From Limosilactobacillus fermentum (GTDB lineage: Bacteria > Bacillota > Bacilli > Lactobacillales > Lactobacillaceae), in assembly GCF_013394085.1 (NCBI RefSeq), contig NZ_CP040910.1:923417-987416 (forward strand): a DNA stretch of 64,000 nt, given 5' to 3'. Numbering within the stretch: position 1 is the first letter of the stretch; the number at the start of each line of letters is the position of its first letter. This document shows positions 42,290 through 50,687 of the stretch, piece by piece. The notes beneath the pieces were generated by a model. That model was not told where the DNA came from and ran no database searches. It saw only the letters and a program-made list of their open reading frames with translations. The position numbers and the translations under genes are program-made.

Positions 42290-43492
42290 ATGAAAATTGA
42301 GACGCTGCCGGCGGAATTTGAACCGGCCCGCCCAATCCTTTCGCGCATTGAAGAAGCTGGCTTTGAGGCATACTTTGTCGGCGGCTGTGTTCGCGATACG
42401 ATTTTAAACTTACCCATTCATGACATTGACATCGCCACCTCGGCCTACCCGGCGGAGATCAAACAGATCTTTTCGCGGACGGTAGACACCGGGATTGAAC
42501 ACGGGACGGTGATGATTTTAGATCACGGGACTGGTTATGAGACGACCACCTTCCGGACCGAGTCGGGTTACCAAGATTTCCGGCGTCCGGATTCCGTTAC
42601 CTTCGTGCGGTCTTTAAAAGAAGACTTACAGCGCCGGGATTTTACGATTAACGCCTTGGCTTTAAAAGAGGACGGGACGGTGGTGGACCTTTTTGACGGG
42701 TTAGGGGATTTAAAGCGCCACTTGATCAAGGCGGTTGGTGATCCGGCCGAGCGGTTTCACGAGGATGCCTTGCGAATGATGCGGGCAGCCCGGTTTGCCG
42801 CCAAGCTTGGTTTTCAAATCGAGCCGGGCACGCTGGCCGGGATGTCACAAAACGCGGCCCTGTTGGAAAAGATCGCCGTTGAACGGATCCAGGTCGAATT
42901 CGAAAAGTTACTCCTTGGTAAGGCGGTCCAAAACGGTTTGGCTACCATGTTAGACACCAAGCTGTACCTGCATTGTCCAGGACTGAAGGAGGGTGGCCAA
43001 GGGCTCCAATATTTGGCTCAGCAACCACTGACGTTAAACAACGCCACGCAGGCTTGGGGAGCACTTGCAATCTGCTTGGGCCTTGATAAAAACCAGCTGC
43101 GCCCCTTCTTAAAGGGGTGGAAGCTATCGAATGGTTTGATTACCGCCGTTTCTCGGGCCGTTCCACTGGTGGAAAAACTGACGACTAAGGCGGCTGGGGC
43201 AAGCGATCTTTACCAGGCGGGTCAGCAAGCGGTGGCAGACGCCGTCGTGATCGCCAACTCCCTGGGTGGTCAGGTCGATCCACAGGCGGTTCAAGCAGCG
43301 TACCAGGCTCTACCAATTAAGGAGAGCGGCGAATTGGCCTTAAACGGGGGCGACCTAATTAAAGCGGGGTTTAAGCCGGGGCCAGCAATGGGCAAGGCCC
43401 TCACCACCCTGACTAAACAAGTGGTTGAAGGTCAGCTGGCCAATGATTACCAGACCCTATTAAAGGCGGCGGGCGAGCTGTTAAAGGCGTAG
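42290..43492 (+). CDS. cca: CCA-adding tRNA nucleotidyltransferase
   Basis: The protein of 400 residues adds or repairs the 3' CCA end of tRNAs. Class II marks: GGCVRDTILN (about 31-40), metal-binding DID (about 45-47), the RRDFTINALAL motif (about 115-125) and the EDALRMMRAARFAAKLGF helix (about 158-175). No HD domain is seen, as usual for the Firmicute form. A weak GGGG site precedes the ATG. The ABC-F gene follows after 12 bases. Confidence 0.95.
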   Translation: MKIETLPAEFEPARPILSRIEEAGFEAYFVGGCVRDTILNLPIHDIDIATSAYPAEIKQIFSRTVDTGIEHGTVMILDHGTGYETTTFRTESGYQDFRRPDSVTFVRSLKEDLQRRDFTINALALKEDGTVVDLFDGLGDLKRHLIKAVGDPAERFHEDALRMMRAARFAAKLGFQIEPGTLAGMSQNAALLEKIAVERIQVEFEKLLLGKAVQNGLATMLDTKLYLHCPGLKEGGQGLQYLAQQPLTLNNATQAWGALAICLGLDKNQLRPFLKGWKLSNGLITAVSRAVPLVEKLTTKAAGASDLYQAGQQAVADAVVIANSLGGQVDPQAVQAAYQALPIKESGELALNGGDLIKAGFKPGPAMGKALTTLTKQVVEGQLANDYQTLLKAAGELLKA

Positions 43493-43504
43493 TAAGGAGG
43501 AAAC

Positions 43505-45391
43505 ATGCAGACATTACGTGCGGATAATTTAACGAGTCGTTACGGCGAAAAGGTGCTCTTTGAAGACGTGTCCTTTTTGATTAACGAGGGCGATCGGATC
43601 GGCCTGATCGGTACTAACGGTAGTGGGAAGACCAGCCTCTTGAACGTGATTGCCGGTCAAACTGGTGCCGATGCCGGCCAGATCACTAAGCCGGGGGACT
43701 ACACGATTGGCTACCTGATGCAGCAGCCGAGTTTTGACCCGGATTTATCGATTACCGATGCGGTTTTTGCGGGCAGCCAGCGGGTCTTTCAAACAATTCG
43801 CAGCTATGAAGCGGCCCTCACGGAGTACACTAACCACCCCGAAGATGCGGCGGCGGCCGATCGCTTTGCCAAGCTGCAAGCGTCCATGGACCAAGAGGAC
43901 GCGTGGGACGCGGATTCCCGGATTAAGACGATCCTGACCCAACTTAAAATCACCGACATGGACCAGAAGATGGGGGAACTGTCGGGGGGACAAGTGAAAC
44001 GGGTTGGCCTAGCGCAGGTCCTGATTCAAGAACCGGACCTCCTGATGCTTGATGAACCGACCAACCACCTGGACCTGGCCTCAATCGTGTGGCTTCAAGA
44101 ATACCTAGCCTCGTACAAGGGGGCTGTTTTGGTGGTCACCCACGACCGTTACTTCTTGGATCAAGTTACTAACCACATTTGGGAATTGGCCTACGGGGTC
44201 ATGCACCACTACGACGGTAACTACCAAGCCTTCGTCGAAAAGAAGGCCGAACGCCTCGAACTCTCCCAGGCTAGTGAACGCAAGAAGCAAAACCTGTATA
44301 GAAAGGAACTGGCTTGGATGCGCCACGGCGCCAAGGCTCGTTCCACCAAGCAAAAGGGGCGGATCAACCGCTTTAACGAGCTCAAGGACTCCCTGGGCCA
44401 GGTGGAAACGGACGAGGACATCGCCATTGACCTGGGTTCACAACGGCTCGGGAAGGACGTCATCGAACTAAAGGGCGCCAACCTGTCCCTTGGCGAACAC
44501 CACATCTTACAGGACTTCAACCTGCTGGTTCAGGGTGGCGATCGGATTGGGATCACCGGTGAAAACGGGGCCGGGAAAACCAGCCTCCTCAATGTCATCG
44601 CGGGGCGGGTTCCGCTGGCTTCCGGGGTCTTAAAGATTGGCGAGACCGTTAACCTAGGTTATTACACCCAGCAAACCGAGGGGGTCGACGACGATAAACG
44701 GGTGATCTCTTATTTAACCGAAATTGCCGACAACGTGGTCGATAAGTACGGTCAGCGCGTTGACGTGACGAAGTTACTGGAACGCTTCTTGTTCCCCCGC
44801 TTCATGCACGGGACCCTAATTCGGAAGTTATCCGGGGGTGAAAAGCGGCGCCTCTACCTGTTAAAAATCCTGATGCAACAACCAAACGTCTTACTCTTGG
44901 ACGAACCGACGAATGACCTAGACATCGGCACCCTGACCGTCTTAGAGGATTACCTAGACGATTTTAGTGGTACCGTGATCACGGTCTCGCACGACCGCTA
45001 CTTCTTGGATCGGGTGGCCGACGACCTGTTGATTTTCAAGGGGCAGGGGCAAATTGAGCGCTACACCGGGCGTTTTACCGATTACCTAGCTAATCAGGTT
45101 CAAACGACGGTCCCGGCTAAAAAGGCGCCGGTAGAGAAAAAGCCGGTTGCCAAACAAGCGGAGAAAAAGGAAAAAACCAAGTTGACCTACGCCGAACAAC
45201 TGGAGTGGGAAAAGATTAACGAACAAATCGACCAGTTAGCCAGTCAACAAGAAGAGATTGAAACGGCAATGGCCGCAAATGGTGATAACTACGAGAAACT
45301 GGCTAAGTTACAGGCCCAGTTAAACCAGGTTACTAAGGAGCTCGATGATAAGACGGCCCGCTGGGAATACCTAAGTGATTACGTGGATTAG
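43505..45391 (+). CDS. ABC-F family ATPase (Uup/YfmR-like)
   Basis: The protein of 628 residues has two ABC domains without membrane parts. Walker A GTNGSGKTS (about 36-44) and GENGAGKTS (about 354-362), signatures LSGGQVKR (about 160) and LSGGEKRR (about 445), Walker B followed by DEPTNHLDL and DEPTNDLDI. A Lys-rich linker and coiled-coil tail (about 540-628) are like the Uup/YfmR C-terminal domain. Such proteins act on ribosomes in difficult translation steps. It is not evidently a resistance type. Confidence 0.9.
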   Translation: MQTLRADNLTSRYGEKVLFEDVSFLINEGDRIGLIGTNGSGKTSLLNVIAGQTGADAGQITKPGDYTIGYLMQQPSFDPDLSITDAVFAGSQRVFQTIRSYEAALTEYTNHPEDAAAADRFAKLQASMDQEDAWDADSRIKTILTQLKITDMDQKMGELSGGQVKRVGLAQVLIQEPDLLMLDEPTNHLDLASIVWLQEYLASYKGAVLVVTHDRYFLDQVTNHIWELAYGVMHHYDGNYQAFVEKKAERLELSQASERKKQNLYRKELAWMRHGAKARSTKQKGRINRFNELKDSLGQVETDEDIAIDLGSQRLGKDVIELKGANLSLGEHHILQDFNLLVQGGDRIGITGENGAGKTSLLNVIAGRVPLASGVLKIGETVNLGYYTQQTEGVDDDKRVISYLTEIADNVVDKYGQRVDVTKLLERFLFPRFMHGTLIRKLSGGEKRRLYLLKILMQQPNVLLLDEPTNDLDIGTLTVLEDYLDDFSGTVITVSHDRYFLDRVADDLLIFKGQGQIERYTGRFTDYLANQVQTTVPAKKAPVEKKPVAKQAEKKEKTKLTYAEQLEWEKINEQIDQLASQQEEIETAMAANGDNYEKLAKLQAQLNQVTKELDDKTARWEYLSDYVD

Positions 45392-45456
45392 AGTTGCCGG
45401 TAATCCGGTTGAGATCTGTTACAATTAGACCCAATTGAATAAAAGGAGCGATTGCA

Positions 45457-46416
45457 ATGACGGTAAATCATAATGAAGAACAGTACCTAGACCTGGCGCG
45501 CCACGTCCTGGAATTCGGTGACCAAAAGGGGGACCGGACCGGAACCGGAACTAAGTCGGTCTTCGGCTACCAGATGCGCTTTAACCTGCAGGAAGGTTTC
45601 CCGATCCTGACGACCAAGAAGGTGGCCTTTGGGCTGGTCAAAAGCGAGCTCCTCTGGTTCTTGCGCGGCGACACCAACATCCGCTTTCTCTTGGAACACA
45701 AAAACCACATCTGGGACGAGTGGGCCTTTAAGAAGTGGGTCGAAAGCGACGAGTATACGGGCCCGGACATGACCGACTTTGGCCGCCGTTCCTTGGTGGA
45801 TGCCGCATTTAACGAAGAGTACAAAAAGGAAAAGCGGGCCTTTTGCCAGCGGATCTTAGAGGATGACGACTTTGCTAAGCAGTACGGCAACCTAGGTTTG
45901 GTGTACGGCTCCCAGTGGCGGAGTTGGCAAACGCCAAACGGCCCGGTTGACCAAATCAAAAAGGTGATCGAGCAGATTAAGACCAATCCCGATTCTCGGC
46001 GGTTGATCGTAACGGCTTGGAACCCGGCCGACGTCGATAACATGGCCCTGCCACCGTGCCACACAATGTTCCAGTTTTACGTGAACAACGGCAAGCTGTC
46101 TTGCCAGCTTTACCAGCGCAGTGCCGACATCTTCTTAGGGGTACCGTTTAACATCGCCTCTTACGCCTTACTGACCCACATGATTGCGCACCAGTGCGGG
46201 CTGGAAGTTGGGGAATTTGTCCACACCTTGGGGGACGCTCACATCTACTTAAACCACCTCGATCAGATTAAAGAACAGCTCAGCCGCCCAGTTCACCAGG
46301 CACCGCAGCTGATCTTGCCGGCGGAGGCCAAGCCAATTGACGAGTACCAAATGGAAGACATCAAGCTGGAGGGCTACGAACACGAAGACGCCATTAAGGC
46401 CCCGGTAGCGGTCTAA
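45457..46416 (+). CDS. thyA: Thymidylate synthase
   Basis: ThyA makes dTMP from dUMP with methylene-tetrahydrofolate. The protein has 319 residues, the long lactobacillus form with an insert near 90-140. Catalytic cysteine in [12 protein letters not shown] (about 201); folate/dUMP contacts in [30 protein letters not shown] precedes the ATG. It is followed 11 bases later by folA, which regenerates tetrahydrofolate, as is usual. Confidence 0.96.
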   Translation: MTVNHNEEQYLDLARHVLEFGDQKGDRTGTGTKSVFGYQMRFNLQEGFPILTTKKVAFGLVKSELLWFLRGDTNIRFLLEHKNHIWDEWAFKKWVESDEYTGPDMTDFGRRSLVDAAFNEEYKKEKRAFCQRILEDDDFAKQYGNLGLVYGSQWRSWQTPNGPVDQIKKVIEQIKTNPDSRRLIVTAWNPADVDNMALPPCHTMFQFYVNNGKLSCQLYQRSADIFLGVPFNIASYALLTHMIAHQCGLEVGEFVHTLGDAHIYLNHLDQIKEQLSRPVHQAPQLILPAEAKPIDEYQMEDIKLEGYEHEDAIKAPVAV

Positions 46417-46427
46417 GGAGGAACAGC

Positions 46428-46931
46428 ATGGTTAAGATTGCCTTTATTTGGGCGGAAGATGAGGCGGGCTGGATTGGCAAGGACAATGACATGCCCTGGC
46501 ACCTGTCAGCCGACTTAAAGCACTTTAAACACCTCACCAGTGGTCACCCGGTCATCATGGGGAAAAACACCTACTTGTCCTTGGGGCGGCCGCTACCTAA
46601 GCGGACCAACATCGTCGTGACCCGACAAACGACGCCAATTGAAGGAGTCACCCTGGTTAACGGGGTCAACGCCCTGACCGACTTGTTAGCCAATTACGGT
46701 GAAGACGAGGAGGTCTTCATCATTGGGGGCGCCCACCTCTTTGCCAGTACCATGTCTTTAGCGACCGTCTTGTACCGAACGGTTGTTGAAGGAGACCACC
46801 ACGGCGACGTAAAAATGGCGCCCATCGACTATCGCACCTGGCAAAAAGTCGCTGAGCGCCATCTTCAAGCGACCGAGTCGGACCCGGCCTGCACCTTTGA
46901 AAAGTGGGTCTTAAACGTAAAGCAAAATTGA
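46428..46931 (+). CDS. folA: Dihydrofolate reductase
   Basis: The protein has 167 residues. It reduces dihydrofolate made by ThyA. Marks: IWAEDEAGWIGKDNDMPWHL (about 5-24), KHFKHLTSGHPVIMGKNTY (about 29-47) and FIIGGAHLFA (about 99-108). AAGGAGG precedes the ATG. Its last 21 bases overlap the end of the convergent hemolysin III family gene, leaving no space for a shared terminator. Confidence 0.95.
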   Translation: MVKIAFIWAEDEAGWIGKDNDMPWHLSADLKHFKHLTSGHPVIMGKNTYLSLGRPLPKRTNIVVTRQTTPIEGVTLVNGVNALTDLLANYGEDEEVFIIGGAHLFASTMSLATVLYRTVVEGDHHGDVKMAPIDYRTWQKVAERHLQATESDPACTFEKWVLNVKQN

Positions 46932-47540
46932 AAAATACATCAGGATCGTGCCACCTAAAACGAAGAGGTGCCAGATCAAGTGGGTGTATTGGGTGGGAAA
47001 GCTGTACAAAACTGCGCCCAGCGTGAAGGTAATCCCACCAGCCAAAAGTAAGCCAAAGCCAACCGGCCCTAGGGCGTGGTAAAGTGGGATGATGGCAAAC
47101 AAGCACATCCAGCCCATGATCACGTAAATGACCGTTGACCAGAAGCTCTTTTTGTTTAGCCACAGCGCCTTGTAAATAACGCCGCCGATGGCCATTAACC
47201 AAATGACCGTTAAAAGGCTGATCCCCAGCCACCCTCTAATCGCCACTAGGCAGTAAGGGGTGTAAGAACCCGCGATTAAAAGGTAGATCATGGAGTGGTC
47301 AAAGACTTGAAAGACGTGGCGGGCCCGGGTGAAGATCAGCGAGTGAAACAGGGTCGAGGCCAGGTAAAAGAGCACTAGAACGGTACCGTAGATAATAAAG
47401 GCCACTAACTTGAGCGGGCTGTGGGCATTAACGGCGGTAATGATTAAGGCGATCATCCCCACGATTGACAGGCCGACGCCCAGCCCATGGGTAACGGCGT
47501 TGCCAATTTCAATTAACAGATTCGGTTGTTGACGATGCAT
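46911..47540 (-). CDS. Hemolysin III family (PAQR-like) membrane protein
   Basis: The protein has 209 residues from the ATG at 47540, which follows AAAGGAG; the longer reading to 47579 lacks a site. Seven membrane helices; family marks ASTLFHS (about 66), FDHSMIYLLIAGSYTPY (about 81-97) and the final HLIWHLFVLGG with paired histidines. Bacterial members (YqfA, TrhA) are poorly understood; a membrane-hydrolase-type or lipid-homeostasis role has been suggested. No toxin role should be assumed. Confidence 0.88.
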   Translation of the reverse strand: MHRQQPNLLIEIGNAVTHGLGVGLSIVGMIALIITAVNAHSPLKLVAFIIYGTVLVLFYLASTLFHSLIFTRARHVFQVFDHSMIYLLIAGSYTPYCLVAIRGWLGISLLTVIWLMAIGGVIYKALWLNKKSFWSTVIYVIMGWMCLFAIIPLYHALGPVGFGLLLAGGITFTLGAVLYSFPTQYTHLIWHLFVLGGTILMYFSILLYV

Positions 47541-47645
47541 GATGGACTCCTTTGGGGCAAGGAGAAGCAGTGAAATCAAGGGTAACTTTTGTTATACTGA
47601 TTTACGAAGGCAAACTCCTCGCAAGTTTGTGATATTATGATAACG

Positions 47646-47670
47646 TAATCTAGTTTTAAAGACTAGATTA
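47646..47670. promoter_or_regulatory. Perfect 9-bp palindrome upstream of degV
   Basis: TAATCTAGT (47646-47654), 7 bases, ACTAGATTA (47662-47670), about 37 bases before the degV ATG. No T-run follows. A dimeric repressor site is one reading; the binding protein is unknown. Confidence 0.45.
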
Positions 47671-47706
47671 ATTATACCAAATTTTTCAGGAAGAGTGATA
47701 AATTCC

Positions 47707-48549
47707 ATGGCAAAGATTAAAATTGTGGCGGACTCCTCCGCCGGCTTAACCGAAGCGGAAATCAAAGAGCACGACATCACGATCATCCCCTTATCCGTGA
47801 TGATCGACGGGACGGTTTACGTTGAACGCGAAACGATTACCAACGACCAGTTTCCCGACATGATGGAAAAGGCCAGCTCCTTGCCAAAGACCTCCCAGCC
47901 GCCAATCGGTAAGTTCACCGAGGCCTTTGATCGACTGGGCGAAGATGGCGCTGAAGTCCTCTGTGTCTGCATGATGGAATCAATTTCCGGTACCGTTCAC
48001 GCAGCGGAGCAGGCGGCTAGTTTGACTAAGACACCGGTCCGGGTGATTGATTGTCAAACCACCGACCGGGCGATGGCCTTCCAGATTTTAGAGGCCGCTA
48101 AGGTAATCGAAGCCGGCGGGACCATGGATGAGGCCGTGGCGAAGATGAAGGAAGTCTTTGACCACCACAAGCTGTACCTGGCGATTGACAACCTGGATAA
48201 CCTGGTGGCCGGGGGCCGGATTTCCCGCTTTGCCGGTACAATTTCTAGCCTGTTTAACATTAAGGTGATGCTGGAAGTAGCGGGTGGTCAAATCCACATC
48301 GCCATGAAGGGCCGGGGAATTAAGGCCATCCACAAAGAATGGGACAAGATCTTAGACCAGATGGCTAATGGTCCCAAGGTGAAAGGGATCGGGATTTCCC
48401 ACGTCAAGGCCGATAAGGAAGTTGCCCGCTTAAAGGGAAAATTAAACGAGTTGTTCCCGGGGATCGAGGTCACGGTGCGGGAAACGGTGCCCGTGATCGC
48501 CACCCATACCGGGTTGGGCGCTTGCTGCCTGACTTACTACACGGAATAA
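47707..48549 (+). CDS. DegV family fatty-acid-binding protein
   Basis: The protein has 280 residues from the ATG at 47707 (MAKIKIVADSSAGL), after AGGAAGAG. Family marks: IVADSSAGLTEAEI, TSQPPIGKFTEAF (about 62-74), MESISGTVHAAEQAA (about 94-108) and the ending THTGLGACCLTYY. DegV/FakB proteins hold a fatty acid; FakB forms serve the FakA kinase. Which role this copy has cannot be told, as no fakA is near. It has its own leader with a palindrome. Confidence 0.88.
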   Translation: MAKIKIVADSSAGLTEAEIKEHDITIIPLSVMIDGTVYVERETITNDQFPDMMEKASSLPKTSQPPIGKFTEAFDRLGEDGAEVLCVCMMESISGTVHAAEQAASLTKTPVRVIDCQTTDRAMAFQILEAAKVIEAGGTMDEAVAKMKEVFDHHKLYLAIDNLDNLVAGGRISRFAGTISSLFNIKVMLEVAGGQIHIAMKGRGIKAIHKEWDKILDQMANGPKVKGIGISHVKADKEVARLKGKLNELFPGIEVTVRETVPVIATHTGLGACCLTYYTE

Positions 48550-48550
48550 C

Positions 48551-48613
48551 GGTGGGTGGTAACCAACCCATTCGACTTACTTAGCTATTAGGTCTGCGGT
48601 TATTTCCTACTTT
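48551..48613. repeat. Dispersed palindromic intergenic repeat, copy C
   Basis: The left end GGTGGGTGGTAACC (48551-48564) and the right arm GGTTATTTCCTACTTT (48598-48613), with TTAGGTCTGC before the right arm as in the other copies. The left arm is more diverged. Confidence 0.5.
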
Positions 48614-48621
48614 CCAATCAA

Positions 48622-48665
48622 AAACCGGCCAATTACGCAACCAAGGTTGCGTAATTGGCCGGTTT
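48622..48665. terminator. Bidirectional terminator between degV and serA
   Basis: A perfect 21-bp inverted repeat (48622-48642 with 48645-48665) flanked by A- and T-runs, between convergent genes. Confidence 0.88.
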
Positions 48666-48682
48666 GTTGATTTAAGGGGAGC

Positions 48683-49861
48683 TTATAGCTCTGGGTTCAT
48701 AGATGGGTTGGTTAAGAAGCGGAAGCGAATGATGTCACCGTGGTCTTGTAAGAGTTGACGTAAGTTGGCGATTTCCGCTTGGCTGAGCACACTGAGGTCG
48801 GTGTTGATCAGGGCGTAACTGTAGCCGTTTTTGGCGTTGCTCGTCATTTCCTTGACCGTTAAGCCCTGGTCAGTTAAAAGTTGGACGAAATCGAGCCACA
48901 GGTTGGCCCGGTCCTTGTAAAAGAGGGTGATTCGGTGGGGGGTGTCAAAGGGGAGGTCGACGCGCGGAAAGTTGACGGAGGTCCGGACGCTACCGTTCTC
49001 TAAGAAGTTAAGCAGGTTTTGTAAGGCCATATCGGTGCTAAAGGTCAGGGCCTCTTCGGTGTTGCCACCGATGTGAGGGAGGAGGGTGACCCCCGGTTGG
49101 TTTTGCAGGTCGCTAGCTGGAAAGTCACTAACGTAGCCGGCCAGCTCGCCATTGGCCAGTGCTTCGAGGAGGTCTTGGTTATTAACGATTTCGCCGCGGC
49201 CAAAGTTCAGGAGGTAGGCGTCCGGTTTTAGCTGTTGGAGCCGTTCCCGGTTGATCAGGCCGGTGGTTTCTTCGGTCAGGGGTAGCATGACGACCACAAA
49301 GTCGGCTAATGACATGACCTCTTCAATTGTCGGTAGTTGAACGACGTGGGGGAGGTTCTTGGGACTACGGTTATAACCCAAGACTTGCATCCCGAGGTGG
49401 TAACTAGCTTCGGCAACCCGTTGGCCAATTGCCCCGAGGCCTAAAATCCCAATCGTCTTCCCGTATAATTCGCGGCCGATAAATTCCTTGCGCGTCGCCT
49501 CGGCCAGCACTTGGAGGTCAGCTCCCGGTTCGGCCGTCAGGTCTTTGACGGTTGCAATCGCCCGGTCAATTGGGCGCACGCAACGGAAGAGGGCTTGGAT
49601 GATCAATTCCTTAACGGCGTTGGCGTTAGCACCGGGGGTGTTTAAGACGACGGTGCCGTTTTCGGTGCAGGCGTTGACGTTGATGGTATTGGTACCAATC
49701 CCGGCCCGGGTGATCGCCAGCAGTTGGTCGTTGATCAGGGCATCGTCAACCTGGGAGCTACGAACCAACAGGGCGTTCGGAGCGTCCGTGTCAGAAATTT
49801 GAAGTAGATCGTGGGCAAAATCGCTTAATTCAAATTTATCAATTGTTTTTACTTGGTACAT
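48683..49861 (-). CDS. serA: D-3-phosphoglycerate dehydrogenase
   Basis: The protein of 392 residues is a D-2-hydroxyacid dehydrogenase with an ACT-like C-terminal domain (about 315-390). The NAD site is GILGLGAIGQRVA (about 138-150); catalytic Arg in NFGRGEIV (about 220) and His in LPHIGGNTEEA (about 270). It oxidises 3-phosphoglycerate, the first step to serine. serC and serB are not adjacent, so the serine role rests on the family; another 2-hydroxyacid could be the substrate. The start follows AAAGGAATGAGC-type sequence. Confidence 0.82.
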   Translation of the reverse strand: MYQVKTIDKFELSDFAHDLLQISDTDAPNALLVRSSQVDDALINDQLLAITRAGIGTNTINVNACTENGTVVLNTPGANANAVKELIIQALFRCVRPIDRAIATVKDLTAEPGADLQVLAEATRKEFIGRELYGKTIGILGLGAIGQRVAEASYHLGMQVLGYNRSPKNLPHVVQLPTIEEVMSLADFVVVMLPLTEETTGLINRERLQQLKPDAYLLNFGRGEIVNNQDLLEALANGELAGYVSDFPASDLQNQPGVTLLPHIGGNTEEALTFSTDMALQNLLNFLENGSVRTSVNFPRVDLPFDTPHRITLFYKDRANLWLDFVQLLTDQGLTVKEMTSNAKNGYSYALINTDLSVLSQAEIANLRQLLQDHGDIIRFRFLTNPSMNPEL

Positions 49862-49930
49862 AATTGCTCATTCCTTTAAGATGGATTATAAAGTAAGTAT
49901 AAACCAAACCGAAAAGAGGGAATTACTAAA

Positions 49931-50557
49931 ATGCACATCGAATTTCCAAAGTTAAAGCGAGACGAACCAACCCTGGGTGAAGGGGCCCAGGTTAACAAGA
50001 CCACCTTTGGCCAGTGGGTGGAACTAGGCGACCGGACGTTAGCCGATAACTGCACGATTGGGGACTACACCTACACCGGGCAAAATTGTTACCTGCAAAA
50101 CAGCGACTTGAAGCGTTTCATTAGCATTGCCGCCCAGGTGCGGATTGGGCCAACCAATCACCCTTACAACCGGGCTTCCCAACACGTCTTTGCCTACAAC
50201 GGGACGACCTTTGGCTTTGACCAGCCCGACGTTGAGTTCTTGGCTAACCGCAAGCAGGTCCGGACCACGATTGGTAACGATGTTTGGATTGGGCACGGTG
50301 CCATCATTCAAGCGGGCCTAACGGTCGGCGACGGGGCGGTGATTGGCTCCGGGGCCGTGGTCACCCATGACGTGGAACCCTACACGATCGTCGGCGGGGT
50401 CTCGGCCAAGAAGATCAAGGACCGCTTCCCCGACGAGATTAAGGCGGACCTAGAAAAGATCGCTTGGTGGGATTGGTCACGGGAACAATTAGAGGCTAAC
50501 TACCTCGACTTCCGTTTACCAATTGAGGAATTTGTCCAAAAACACCTTCACGCTTAA
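49931..50557 (+). CDS. Hexapeptide-repeat acetyltransferase (XAT/CatB-like)
   Basis: The protein of 208 residues has left-handed beta-helix repeats (about 17-75 and 115-150) and the XAT-type layout with a loop carrying IGPTNHPYNRASQH; the catalytic histidine is likely in that NHP segment. Final helices are rich in WWDWS, as in this family. It should move an acetyl group from acetyl-CoA to a small hydroxyl or amino acceptor, which is not known. AGAGGG lies 10 bases upstream of the ATG. Nothing indicates a drug target. Confidence 0.85.
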   Translation: MHIEFPKLKRDEPTLGEGAQVNKTTFGQWVELGDRTLADNCTIGDYTYTGQNCYLQNSDLKRFISIAAQVRIGPTNHPYNRASQHVFAYNGTTFGFDQPDVEFLANRKQVRTTIGNDVWIGHGAIIQAGLTVGDGAVIGSGAVVTHDVEPYTIVGGVSAKKIKDRFPDEIKADLEKIAWWDWSREQLEANYLDFRLPIEEFVQKHLHA

Positions 50558-50578
50558 TTTAAGCGGTGCCGGGAAGTG

Positions 50579-50672
50579 TGCTACAATGGTTAGCGACTAA
50601 CCTTTGGTGGGCACGGTGATGTCTCACCGCCCCGGTAAAATAAGGGGACGACCAAAGCGGCCGTCCCTTTTT
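50579..50672 (+). promoter_or_regulatory. Possible promoter and attenuator leader of the ypmR-like gene
   Basis: TGC-TACAAT (50579-50587) looks like an extended -10. The leader then has a hairpin (CGGTGA 50614-50619 / TCACCG 50624-50629) and a terminator (GGGACG...CGTCCC plus TTTTT, 50645-50672) just before the ribosome site. CTTTGGT (50602-50608) is the exact complement of ACCAAAG (50651-50657) in the terminator, so an alternative fold exists. No known riboswitch class was recognised. Confidence 0.45.
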
Positions 50673-50687
50673 AATGGAGGAAGCGTT

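Noticed and set aside
49931-50557. Chloramphenicol or streptogramin resistance acetyltransferase
   Set aside because: Only the general XAT fold is visible; nothing shows drug specificity and the setting is housekeeping.
50604-50687. GTG at 50604 as start of the SGNH hydrolase gene
   Set aside because: It lies in the structured leader; the TTG at 50688 has TGGAGG and gives a normal signal anchor.
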